From: Winogradskyella wichelsiae
GTDB taxonomy: Bacteria > Bacteroidota > Bacteroidia > Flavobacteriales > Flavobacteriaceae
Direction: 5' to 3'
Length of the DNA: 64,000 bases
NCBI RefSeq assembly: GCF_013403925.1
Contig: NZ_JABFDJ010000001.1
Coordinates: forward strand, 372,001 to 436,000
Below, in pieces: positions 45,310 to 52,841 of this stretch (positions within the stretch are counted from its first letter, which is position 1; each line of letters opens with the position of its first letter). The notes below the pieces were generated by a model. It worked only from the letters and a program-made list of their open reading frames with translations, had not been told where the DNA came from and did not search any database. Both the position numbers and the translations under genes were made by a program.

Positions 45310-46599
45310 CTAATCTACATCTAATACTTTTAAAATAACTTCATCAATTTTTGTTGAAGATACTTCTGTAACGGTAAACTTAAAGTTATCAATTAACACA
45401 TCGTCTTTCTCTTCTGGAATTCCTTCTGTAGCATGTACGATTAAACCACCTAAGGTTTCATAATTTTCGCTTTTTGGAAGGTTCAGTTTATAAATTTCAT
45501 TAACATAATTAACCTCTAGCCTCGCTGAAAATTTATACGTGTTTTCACTTAACTGCTCCTCTACTTTTTCTATAGTATCATGCTCATCTTCAATCTCACC
45601 AACTAATTCTTCAATAATATCTTCAACAGTCATTATGCCAGATGTACCTCCGTACTCATCAATTACTACCGCCATACTTCGACGTTTCTTAATTAAAATA
45701 TTTAAAACATCTTTAACAAGAATTGTTTCTGGAACAAAACCGACAGGCATAACAATAGAACTTATTGTTTTAGGCTTTTTAAACAACTCAAATGAATGTA
45801 CGTAGCCTAATATATCGTCAATATTATCTTTATATATAATAACTTTAGTTCTACCTGTTTCAATAAAAAGTTGTCTAAGATTCTCTATACTATCTGATAC
45901 ATCTACGCATGTAATTTCGGTACGAGGCACCATAACCTCTCTTGCTTTTACACCTGAAAATTCTAAAGCATTCTGAAATATTTGAATTTCACTATCTACG
46001 TCATCATCATCTTCAACAGATTCCATTTGCTCTGTAATATAATTACCAAGTTCTACTTTGGTCATTGCAAGCACCACATCTTCACCTTCTGCTCTAAATA
46101 TATATTTTAAAACAGCTTCTGAAATCCAAATGATAAAATCTGAAACCCATGAAAATATAATATAGAAAATATAGGTAGGTAATGCTAAAACCTTCAATAA
46201 GGTATTGGCATAAATTTGAAAGAATACTTTTGGTAAGAATTCTGCTGTTACTAGAATAACTAGTGTTGAAATTACTGTTTGAGATAACAACTGCAGATCT
46301 ACAAATAAATAACTTAAAATAGGACTATCTGAAGGTAGCATGGAATTGAACCAATTCACTAAGACCTCTCCCATTTTTAGCCCGTAAATAACCAATGCTA
46401 TATTATTACCAATTAGCATGGTTGCAATATACTTGGAAGGTTTAGCTGTGAGCTTACCTAATATTTTTCCTAAAAAATCACCTTGCTTTTTCTCTAACTC
46501 AATATGGATTTTATTGGAAGAAATATAGGCTATTTCCATCCCTGAGAAAAAAGCAGATAATACAAGTGTAGTTACAATAATGACTAAGTCAGCAGTCAT
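45310..46599 (-). CDS. CNNM/CorC (hemolysin C) family membrane protein
   Basis: 429 residues. N-terminal DUF21/CNNM membrane domain (about 1-165; 'LSAFFSGMEIAYISSNK' in the first helix, 'TMLIGNNIALV'), then two CBS domains (about 210-325, with 'REVMVPRTEITCVD' and 'VIDEYGGTSGIMTVEDIIEELVGEI') and a C-terminal CorC/HlyC domain ('FSARLEVNYVNEIYKLNLP', 'YETLGGLIV'). Family members are linked to Mg2+/Co2+ export or ion homeostasis; GldE of gliding bacteria is a relative, but position here gives no link to gliding. It starts three bases after a small membrane protein gene. Confidence 0.92.
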   Translation of the reverse strand: MTADLVIIVTTLVLSAFFSGMEIAYISSNKIHIELEKKQGDFLGKILGKLTAKPSKYIATMLIGNNIALVIYGLKMGEVLVNWFNSMLPSDSPILSYLFVDLQLLSQTVISTLVILVTAEFLPKVFFQIYANTLLKVLALPTYIFYIIFSWVSDFIIWISEAVLKYIFRAEGEDVVLAMTKVELGNYITEQMESVEDDDDVDSEIQIFQNALEFSGVKAREVMVPRTEITCVDVSDSIENLRQLFIETGRTKVIIYKDNIDDILGYVHSFELFKKPKTISSIVMPVGFVPETILVKDVLNILIKKRRSMAVVIDEYGGTSGIMTVEDIIEELVGEIEDEHDTIEKVEEQLSENTYKFSARLEVNYVNEIYKLNLPKSENYETLGGLIVHATEGIPEEKDDVLIDNFKFTVTEVSSTKIDEVILKVLDVD

Positions 46600-46602
46600 A
46601 AA

Positions 46603-46794
46603 TTATTTATTGTTACGGTCTTCAATCTTTTTGCTAAAACGCTTTCTAAAGAAGAACATAAAGATTGCTAATGCCGCAAAAAATAATGACATATAAGCTT
46701 TGTTTCTATCGTCTGACCATTTTGTAATAGCATCATAAATAAAAAGTACTGCAAAAATGATATAAGCGTAATGAAAAATCTTTTGTATTTTCAT
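46603..46794 (-). CDS. Small membrane protein, unknown function
   Basis: 63 residues with two transmembrane helices (about 6-22 and 33-50) and a basic end (RKRFSKKIEDRNNK). No family recognised. It is sandwiched between lptC (32 bp) and the CNNM gene (3 bp), which supports its being a true gene in the same operon. It has the same strand, normal start ATG and base use like its neighbours. Confidence 0.7.
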   Translation of the reverse strand: MKIQKIFHYAYIIFAVLFIYDAITKWSDDRNKAYMSLFFAALAIFMFFFRKRFSKKIEDRNNK

Positions 46795-46826
46795 GTGATT
46801 GTAAAATAATTTTTAGACAAAGATAG

Positions 46827-47393
46827 TTAATTCTCTACTTCAAAATCTCCACTAGATTCTAACACTTGTGGTTCTTTCAAATTTTTATCGGAATCAAAAC
46901 CAATTCCCTTCAAATTACTTGTTAAACTCTTAAGTAAAAAAGGCTCATTAGTAAAAGCCCATTCTAACTTTTGATTGTAATAAAGTTGTTCCGTAAACAA
47001 CGTATCTTTTTGGTGTGAAGCAATCTTTACATCTCCACGAAGGTCTATGATATCCGTGTCAGAATATACTATTGCATAATTAGAAGTAATTGTTGTTTTA
47101 TAACCATTATCATCAAAGATAATCAACTCAACACCTTCTGGAAATTCAGAAAACGCAAAATTTCGATTAGAATAGTCCAACATTTTAGGACTTAATAAAT
47201 TGGTGATTAATTTTACTGTATCTTCTTTAAACTCCGTATAATCGAGATCTAAATCTACAGCTTCACCAACAGGTCCGTTTTGTAATACACCAACCTTTTG
47301 AACTTCATCAAAGTTGTTGTTACAAGAAAAAAACAAAGTCACAACGATTGCTGTGACTATGTTTTTAATGCTATGTAATATATTTTTTTTCAA
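46827..47393 (-). CDS. lptC: LPS export ABC transporter periplasmic protein LptC-like
   Basis: 188 residues. Lipoprotein-like signal with acceptor C24 in 'LFFSCNNN' (E. coli LptC instead keeps an N-terminal helix). The LptC/OstA-type beta-jellyroll is indicated by the strands 'GVELIIFDDNGYKTTITSNYAIVYSDTDIIDLRGDVKI' (in pieces) and by 'LFTEQLYYNQKLEWAFTNEPF'. It would carry LPS from LptBFG to LptA. No in-frame ATG precedes the conserved start; TTG at 47393, right after the upstream stop (TAATTG), is used. Confidence 0.85.
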   Translation of the reverse strand: MKKNILHSIKNIVTAIVVTLFFSCNNNFDEVQKVGVLQNGPVGEAVDLDLDYTEFKEDTVKLITNLLSPKMLDYSNRNFAFSEFPEGVELIIFDDNGYKTTITSNYAIVYSDTDIIDLRGDVKIASHQKDTLFTEQLYYNQKLEWAFTNEPFLLKSLTSNLKGIGFDSDKNLKEPQVLESSGDFEVEN

Positions 47394-48767
47394 TTAATTA
47401 CTTGGTACAGTTACAGAACGTCCTATCCAACATCCAATACTTATAGTCTCACCAGCACAAGTACAGCTAAAAATCTCAGTCTTACTTGGCGCACTACCTC
47501 TATAGCTTGCTGCTGTTTGAGCTGCAATAGATTTTAACCTACCATCTACTCTACCAGCTTTTTCTGCCTCTAAAGCTGCCAACCAGAACACGGCTCTTTT
47601 ATTAAAGTTTGTATCTCCACAACTATTTGCACTTTTCGCATACATTGCTGCAATAGATAAGTGAGGGGAACCATCTGAAGGGTTAAGTTTTAAAGCTTGC
47701 ATATAATACTGTCTTGCTTTAGAATAACTACCTTTAGCTTTAGATTCTTGAGCTAATTTCTTATATAGTTTAGCTTTCTTTAACGGATCTGTTTCTAATT
47801 TTATAGTCTGATCAAAATACTTTTGCTCATCAGTAAGTAAGTATAAGTAAAATGCTGTATCAGCACTTGGCTCAATAGTATTTTTCTGTTGTACTAATTT
47901 TAAGAATAAAGGATCTGACTTACATTCTTTGGCATACATTCTATTCATGGCACGTTGTAACCACTCACCATTATTTTTGTTTGCTTCAAAATCTTTTTCA
48001 TATAATGGCACTAAAACCTCACAATTAGCTCTCTGACCTAATTTAGAATCCATACTACCAATAATCTTAGTTTCAAAAACTTCGATATTAGACTCATAAT
48101 TAGCCTTATATGACTCTTCTTTACGTGTTAACGCTGTCCCAGCCTCTTCTTTTTCAGCGTACTCATTTAATTTTACAGTGTAACCATCAATTAAGCCAAC
48201 TATTATTTCATTAACATCATCATACTTGTCAAATAAATATTGTGCATCCTCTGGTGTTTTAGCTCCTGCATCATATAAATCAACACCAAGTGAAAAGTAA
48301 GTATAAAGACCTATTGCACTGTTAAAGTTCTTAGCATCTTTGGTATACGCTTCATCAAACATATTATAAAGCTCTTGGTCAGTTTTGTTAAGTTCTTTTC
48401 TGTACTTATAACTTAAATTAGCTTTGTCTGCTAAAATTTCACCAAGATCATATCTAGATTCAAAATTCTCTCTACTCTGATCATATAACAACATTAAATC
48501 ATTAATATGTGCTATTTGTTCTTCTCCTGTCGAGTTTTCTATTTTATGCTTTAGAATTTTTTCACCATACACATAAATAGCTCTATTAAATTTAGGGCAC
48601 TTTTCTCTAACTATTTTCCAAGGGCCATATGCTTCATCATATTTCTTATTTTTTGCATAATCATTAAAAATAGATAGATTATTCGTGCATTCTTCATCTT
48701 GCTGTGCAAATCCAAGATTAACACTCATAAAAAGTGCAAGAAATAGTATCGTTATTTTCGTTTTCAT
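47394..48767 (-). CDS. Secreted TPR-like protein, unknown function
   Basis: 457 residues with a Sec signal peptide (cleavage after about residue 21, 'LGFAQQ'). The protein is all-helical; a clear tetratricopeptide unit lies at about 345-375 ('KGSYSKARQYYMQALKLNPSDGSPHL'), with less regular repeats before it ('AYGPWKIVREKCPKFNRAIYVYG'). The C-terminus has a cysteine cluster (C435, C437, C446) in 'FSCTCAGETISIGC'. It is directly upstream of lptC and downstream of a FadL-like barrel gene. No known name; an envelope assembly or outer membrane complex role is inferred from the neighbours. Confidence 0.8.
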   Translation of the reverse strand: MKTKITILFLALFMSVNLGFAQQDEECTNNLSIFNDYAKNKKYDEAYGPWKIVREKCPKFNRAIYVYGEKILKHKIENSTGEEQIAHINDLMLLYDQSRENFESRYDLGEILADKANLSYKYRKELNKTDQELYNMFDEAYTKDAKNFNSAIGLYTYFSLGVDLYDAGAKTPEDAQYLFDKYDDVNEIIVGLIDGYTVKLNEYAEKEEAGTALTRKEESYKANYESNIEVFETKIIGSMDSKLGQRANCEVLVPLYEKDFEANKNNGEWLQRAMNRMYAKECKSDPLFLKLVQQKNTIEPSADTAFYLYLLTDEQKYFDQTIKLETDPLKKAKLYKKLAQESKAKGSYSKARQYYMQALKLNPSDGSPHLSIAAMYAKSANSCGDTNFNKRAVFWLAALEAEKAGRVDGRLKSIAAQTAASYRGSAPSKTEIFSCTCAGETISIGCWIGRSVTVPSN

Positions 48768-48782
48768 TTTAAGTTATATTAG

Positions 48783-50105
48783 TTAATTATACTTTCGTTG
48801 TTCAAACCATCTAGCGTTCAAAGATAAACTTACATTAAAGTTTACAAAATTCTCCTTGATTAAGTTTTGATTAGTTGTCCCTCTCTGTCCAAATTCTAGT
48901 CCTAGGTTAGCATTAGAAAATAAATTTCGGTTCCCAACTGGTAAACCTAAACCAAAAGATATGCCAAACTCATTAATCGACTCATCTTTTATTACCAAAC
49001 CTGTATTTGCAAAGTTAAAACCAGCCCTGTAAACCACACGTTTTAAATAACTTGAAAAAGCATTATAATCAGGAATATAAAAACCACCAATAGCGTACTT
49101 TGATGAGTTTTCGAAAGATGAACTTAAGTTGGTGTAAAGAGGATTAGAGAAATCGCTTGAATTTTGATAAGTATATTCTGCACCTACAAACCAAGACTTA
49201 GGGGCACCAATACCAGCTCCTAAAGTAAAGGTTGAGGGCAATGTTAATTTTGTGTTTTCAAGACCGTTAGCGTCTAAGTCAGCTTCTATAATTTCTGCGA
49301 TGCCTGTAACATCTAGTGTAGCCCCATCTACAACAACTGTTGAATAGGATCTTATATTATCAGAACTTAATTTAGTGCCTGGTGCAAACGTCGCTGTAGT
49401 AGATAATTCTAATTCTTCGTTTAGCATTGTTTTATAAGAAACACCAAAATTCATATTTAGACCACTTAAATCAGATCTCGTATACTCGTTGGTTTGATAT
49501 TGAATAACACTACCATCAGTTCCATAGGCTACTTCAATAACATCATTCTGAATATTTCCAAAATTATAATTGAAATCAACTCCAATACTTAACTTATCTG
49601 AAACCTGATAACCCAAACCTGCAAAAACTTTATTTAAACCTCCTTCTCCCGAAAAACGATTTACAATATTTCCATCATCGTTGATATCATCTAATTGGTA
49701 CCCAACAGAGGTATATGGAGTTAAACCGAAGCCAAAACCAAATCTCCCAACCGGAATTGAAATTGCCAAATAATCAAATATAGCGCTATTGGTTGTTGCT
49801 GAACCTGTGTTACTTTCTAAAGAAGAGTTAGACATAGAACCAGCAAATGCAAACTTAACAGGTCTACTCTCACCATTAAAAGGAAAAGACTTCACGTTAC
49901 TTGTAGCATAGGATGCAGGGTTTCTTAAATTAACGTGTATACTATCTAAGTATACGCCAATACCACCCATACTACGGTTTTCTACCGTTCCCTTTGCCAT
50001 AAGACTCCCAATACCGTAAAACGAATATGGTGACCCTGTACCTTGTTGTGCAAAAGCTGCAGAACTTATAATTGTAATACAAATTACAATGAATCTTTTT
50101 ATCAT
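48783..50105 (-). CDS. FadL/OmpP1-like outer membrane beta-barrel protein
   Basis: 440 residues with signal peptide (about 1-19, 'AAFAQQ'). N-terminal part 'GSPYSFYGIGSLMAKGTVENRSMGG' and 'NLRNPASYA' resemble the NPA motif region of FadL-type transporters; the rest alternates hydrophobic strands typical of a beta-barrel ('KLSIGVDFNYNFGNI', 'YAIGGFYIPDYNAF'). FadL proteins pass hydrophobic compounds across the outer membrane; the substrate here is unknown. It overlaps the coaX stop by one base and precedes the TPR protein gene. Confidence 0.8.
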   Translation of the reverse strand: MIKRFIVICITIISSAAFAQQGTGSPYSFYGIGSLMAKGTVENRSMGGIGVYLDSIHVNLRNPASYATSNVKSFPFNGESRPVKFAFAGSMSNSSLESNTGSATTNSAIFDYLAISIPVGRFGFGFGLTPYTSVGYQLDDINDDGNIVNRFSGEGGLNKVFAGLGYQVSDKLSIGVDFNYNFGNIQNDVIEVAYGTDGSVIQYQTNEYTRSDLSGLNMNFGVSYKTMLNEELELSTTATFAPGTKLSSDNIRSYSTVVVDGATLDVTGIAEIIEADLDANGLENTKLTLPSTFTLGAGIGAPKSWFVGAEYTYQNSSDFSNPLYTNLSSSFENSSKYAIGGFYIPDYNAFSSYLKRVVYRAGFNFANTGLVIKDESINEFGISFGLGLPVGNRNLFSNANLGLEFGQRGTTNQNLIKENFVNFNVSLSLNARWFEQRKYN

Positions 50106-50833
50106 TATTTTGAATTATATTCTAGAATGTAATTCAAACCCTCTAGAAGAAAATTTGAATTCGCAAATATGCTATTTTTTAATTGGTTTGACAAAAAATT
50201 GGTATCCCCTCCTGTTAAAATAACTGTTAAATCTGGGTATTGGTAGATATAATCTCCTATTACGCCGTCAATTTCTTTAATTGTGCCAAAAACTACACCT
50301 GAGTGAATTGATGATTTTGTAGAACCACCAATCATCTGATCTGGCATCTTAGTTTCTAATAACGGAAGATTTGCTGTTAAATTATTCAAAGCTTTATAAC
50401 GTAATCTTAAACCAGGTGAAATTGCGCCACCAAGATAATCATTATCCTTGGAAATAAAGTCATAAGTAATACATGTTCCTGCATCTATTATTAAAACATT
50501 CTTATTGGGAAATTGATTTACAGAAGCACAAACTAGAGCAATACGATCTACACCTAATGTTTTTGGTGTCTCATATAAGTTTTGAAAAGGGAAATTTAAG
50601 TTTGAAGATAATTCTATAACTTTTAGATCATTTGAAAGCATCTCTATTTCTTCTTTAGACAAATACCCCACAGATGCAACTATCGCCTTTTTTAATTCTG
50701 GATAGTTTTCTTTGATCAATTTGTATTCTTTTTTTAACTCTTTTAGCTCAAAAGATGTTTTATATAAAATTTTTTTGAAATTAAAAACAGCAAACTTTAC
50801 ATACGTATTACCCACATCTACAATAAGATTCAT
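50105..50833 (-). CDS. coaX: Type III pantothenate kinase CoaX
   Basis: 242 residues from the ATG at 50833 (MNLIVDVGNTYVKFAVF); a TTG two codons earlier is unlikely. CoaX motifs: 'VDVGNTYVKFA' (ATP), 'LGVDRIALVCAS' , 'IDAGTCITYDFI' (the DxGT motif) and 'GGAISPGLRLRYKAL'. It is the first step of coenzyme A synthesis. It heads the minus-strand cluster through lptC to ppiD; the one-base overlap with the barrel gene suggests co-transcription although the functions look unrelated. Confidence 0.96.
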   Translation of the reverse strand: MNLIVDVGNTYVKFAVFNFKKILYKTSFELKELKKEYKLIKENYPELKKAIVASVGYLSKEEIEMLSNDLKVIELSSNLNFPFQNLYETPKTLGVDRIALVCASVNQFPNKNVLIIDAGTCITYDFISKDNDYLGGAISPGLRLRYKALNNLTANLPLLETKMPDQMIGGSTKSSIHSGVVFGTIKEIDGVIGDYIYQYPDLTVILTGGDTNFLSNQLKNSIFANSNFLLEGLNYILEYNSK

Positions 50834-50884
50834 ACTCAAACTATATTTTTACAAAAATATAAAATCAAATTTTATTAAAATCTA

Positions 50885-50915
50885 TTTGGAGATATAAAAA
50901 AAGCTCTTATATTTG
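50885..50915 (+). promoter_or_regulatory. Bacteroidota-type promoter of tRNA-Phe
   Basis: TTTG (50885-50888), 19 bp, then TATATTTG (50908-50915): a close match to the -33/-7 consensus, ending 21 bp before the tRNA. Confidence 0.75.
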
Positions 50916-50936
50916 CACCCGCTTAACAAAGCAATT

Positions 50937-51012
50937 GGTGCCTTAGCTCAGTTGGTAGAGCAAAGGACTGAAAATCCTTGTGTCCCTGGTTCGATTCCTG
51001 GAGGCACCACCA
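50937..51012 (+). tRNA. tRNA-Phe (anticodon GAA) with encoded CCA
   Basis: Complete cloverleaf: acceptor GGTGCCT/AGGCACC, D-arm GCTC/GAGC, anticodon stem AAGGA/TCCTT with loop CTGAAAA (anticodon GAA), T-arm CCTGG-TTCGATT-CCTGG, discriminator A and CCA at 51010-51012. A strong promoter and a terminator surround it as a single-gene unit. Confidence 0.97.
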
Positions 51013-51014
51013 CC

Positions 51015-51044
51015 AAAACCCGATTCAAATGAATCGGGTTTTTT
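51015..51044 (+). terminator. Intrinsic terminator of tRNA-Phe
   Basis: AAAACCCGATTC pairs with GAATCGGGTTTT around AAAT, followed by more T residues. Confidence 0.88.
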
Positions 51045-51096
51045 GGTTTTATATCTTAAATTCTATTTTAGAACTCACTATAAAACTATTTAAAAC

Positions 51097-51130
51097 AAAA
51101 AAATCAAGGCGTAAACACCTTGATTTTTTT
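51097..51130. terminator. Intrinsic terminator before the sugar porter gene end
   Basis: AAATCAAGG pairs with CCTTGATTT with A7 before and T7 after, loop of 8. It can end the minus-strand sugar transporter transcript (25 bp past its stop) and back up the tRNA-Phe terminator. Confidence 0.82.
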
Positions 51131-51154
51131 ATTCAATAAATATTCAAATAAGTT

Positions 51155-52531
51155 TTATTTCCAGAATCCTTCAATCTCTTCAAGAGACTTCCCTTTTGTT
51201 TCTGGTATAAATTTATAGGTTACAAATACAATGATTAAAATAAACGCTATAAAGATGTAATATGGCAATGAACCATTCCATGGTTCACTATTATTCATTT
51301 CGCTTCCCATAACGACTGGAAACGATTGAGAAACCACATAATTAGCCGCCCATTGTGCTGCAACAGCTACAGACATAGCAACACTTCTTATTTTATTAGG
51401 AAACATCTCAGCTAATAAAACCCAAACAACAGGCCCCATAGATAAAGCAAAAGATGCTATAAACATTAATACTCCAATTAATGACAATACACCGACATTT
51501 CCTTGTTGTAATGTTATACCTAGAAGCAAAAACCCAACAATCATACCTACAGACCCAATATACAATAAAGGTTTTCTACCAAATTTATCTACAGTAAACA
51601 TTGCTACAAATGTGAATATTAAATTAACAAATGCTAATAGTATTTGTTGTGCAAGCACATCTTCTTTTCCAAAACCAAGTGCTTTTTCAAAAATATCAGC
51701 ACCATAGTACAAAACAGCATTAATCCCTGTAAACTGTTGTAACATAGAAAGTACAGTACCAATAGCTATAATAACTAATATTCCCTTAGAAAAGTAACTT
51801 ACTTTGATACCATCATTAGTTTCATTGAGAGATTTCTTAATCTGAAGCATTTCTTTTTCTGCTACATCATCTCCGTTTATTTGACGTAAAACAGCTAATG
51901 CTGCTTTTTCATCACCTTTTAAAGCCAGCCACCTTGGACTTTTAGGGACAATAAATAATAAGATTAAGAATAATAGACTCGGAATTAACTCTGACCAAAA
52001 CATTCTTCTCCATCCAAATTCAATATTCTCTGCCACGGTTAAATCATTACCAATAAAATAGGTTGCTAAGAATACTACAAAGAAGCCAATAACAATAGCC
52101 AATTGATAATAAGTCACCATACGCCCTCTAATATCTGAAGGTGCAATTTCTGCGATATACATAGGTGCATTCATCGATGCCACACCAATACCTAAACCTC
52201 CAATAATTCTAAAAACCACCAACATACTTACTGTCTGAGGAAATAATTCTGGCAAACCAGATCCGTAAGCAGAAAGAGTAAAGAATATGGCGGAAATTAT
52301 TAAAGACCATTTTCTTCCTATTTTTATACTCAATGGACCCGCAACAATAGCACCTACAAAACAACCTATTAGTGCACTACCTACAACCCAGCCCTTTAAC
52401 GCATCACTTAAATCAAAATACTCTGTGAGATAAAATTGAGCACCATTAATAACTCCTGTATCATAACCGAAAAGCAAACCACCCAGAGCGGAAACTGCAG
52501 CTATTAATAGTAAGAAAACACCTTTTTTCAT
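51155..52531 (-). CDS. Sugar porter (MFS) family transporter
   Basis: 458 residues, twelve transmembrane helices. Sugar porter signatures: 'GGLLFGYDTGVINGA' in helix 1, 'PMYIAEIAPSDIRGRMVTYYQ' after helix 4, 'QQFTGINAVLYYG' in helix 7 and 'PETKGKSLEEIEGFW' at the C-terminus, as in XylE/GLUT proteins. It likely imports a monosaccharide with protons. It stands alone between two terminators/regions on the same strand as the following PUL genes and could take up glucose from the periplasm. Confidence 0.94.
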   Translation of the reverse strand: MKKGVFLLLIAAVSALGGLLFGYDTGVINGAQFYLTEYFDLSDALKGWVVGSALIGCFVGAIVAGPLSIKIGRKWSLIISAIFFTLSAYGSGLPELFPQTVSMLVVFRIIGGLGIGVASMNAPMYIAEIAPSDIRGRMVTYYQLAIVIGFFVVFLATYFIGNDLTVAENIEFGWRRMFWSELIPSLLFLILLFIVPKSPRWLALKGDEKAALAVLRQINGDDVAEKEMLQIKKSLNETNDGIKVSYFSKGILVIIAIGTVLSMLQQFTGINAVLYYGADIFEKALGFGKEDVLAQQILLAFVNLIFTFVAMFTVDKFGRKPLLYIGSVGMIVGFLLLGITLQQGNVGVLSLIGVLMFIASFALSMGPVVWVLLAEMFPNKIRSVAMSVAVAAQWAANYVVSQSFPVVMGSEMNNSEPWNGSLPYYIFIAFILIIVFVTYKFIPETKGKSLEEIEGFWK

Positions 52532-52841
52532 TTTAATTATATTTAATATTATTTTAGAGACTTCGTTTATTTAAAATTTACAACTGCAATTTAACTAAAA
52601 TTGGTAAATCATCCATTAGATCTTTGATGTTCTATCACCGCTTAAAGCTATATTTTTAAGTACTTCAGTAGTGTTTTTTCAACATTAAAACCTATCTCTC
52701 TGACAACCGGTTTATTAAATAAAAAACCTTTTGAATACATCTTATAAGTCAAAGTTCAGTTTAGATATTTATTTTGAATCGCTTATCACTAAAAAACGAA
52801 TAGCAAAATACAATAGAAATAAACACTTCATATTTTAAAAT
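52532..52841. other. 310-bp intergenic region (sugar porter / GH43)
   Basis: AT-rich upstream region of the sugar porter. I see no clear TAnnTTTG element, hairpin terminator, RNA gene or conserved frame in it; the lack of a hairpin after the GH43 stop leaves read-through into the porter possible. Confidence 0.45.

Noticed and set aside
45310..46599. Gliding motility protein GldE
   Set aside because: Both share the CNNM/CorC layout, but there are no gliding genes nearby and the neighbours are lptC and ppiD.
48783..50105. Type IX secretion PorV
   Set aside because: It is a FadL-like barrel as PorV is, but no PorV-specific features or secretion neighbours could be identified.
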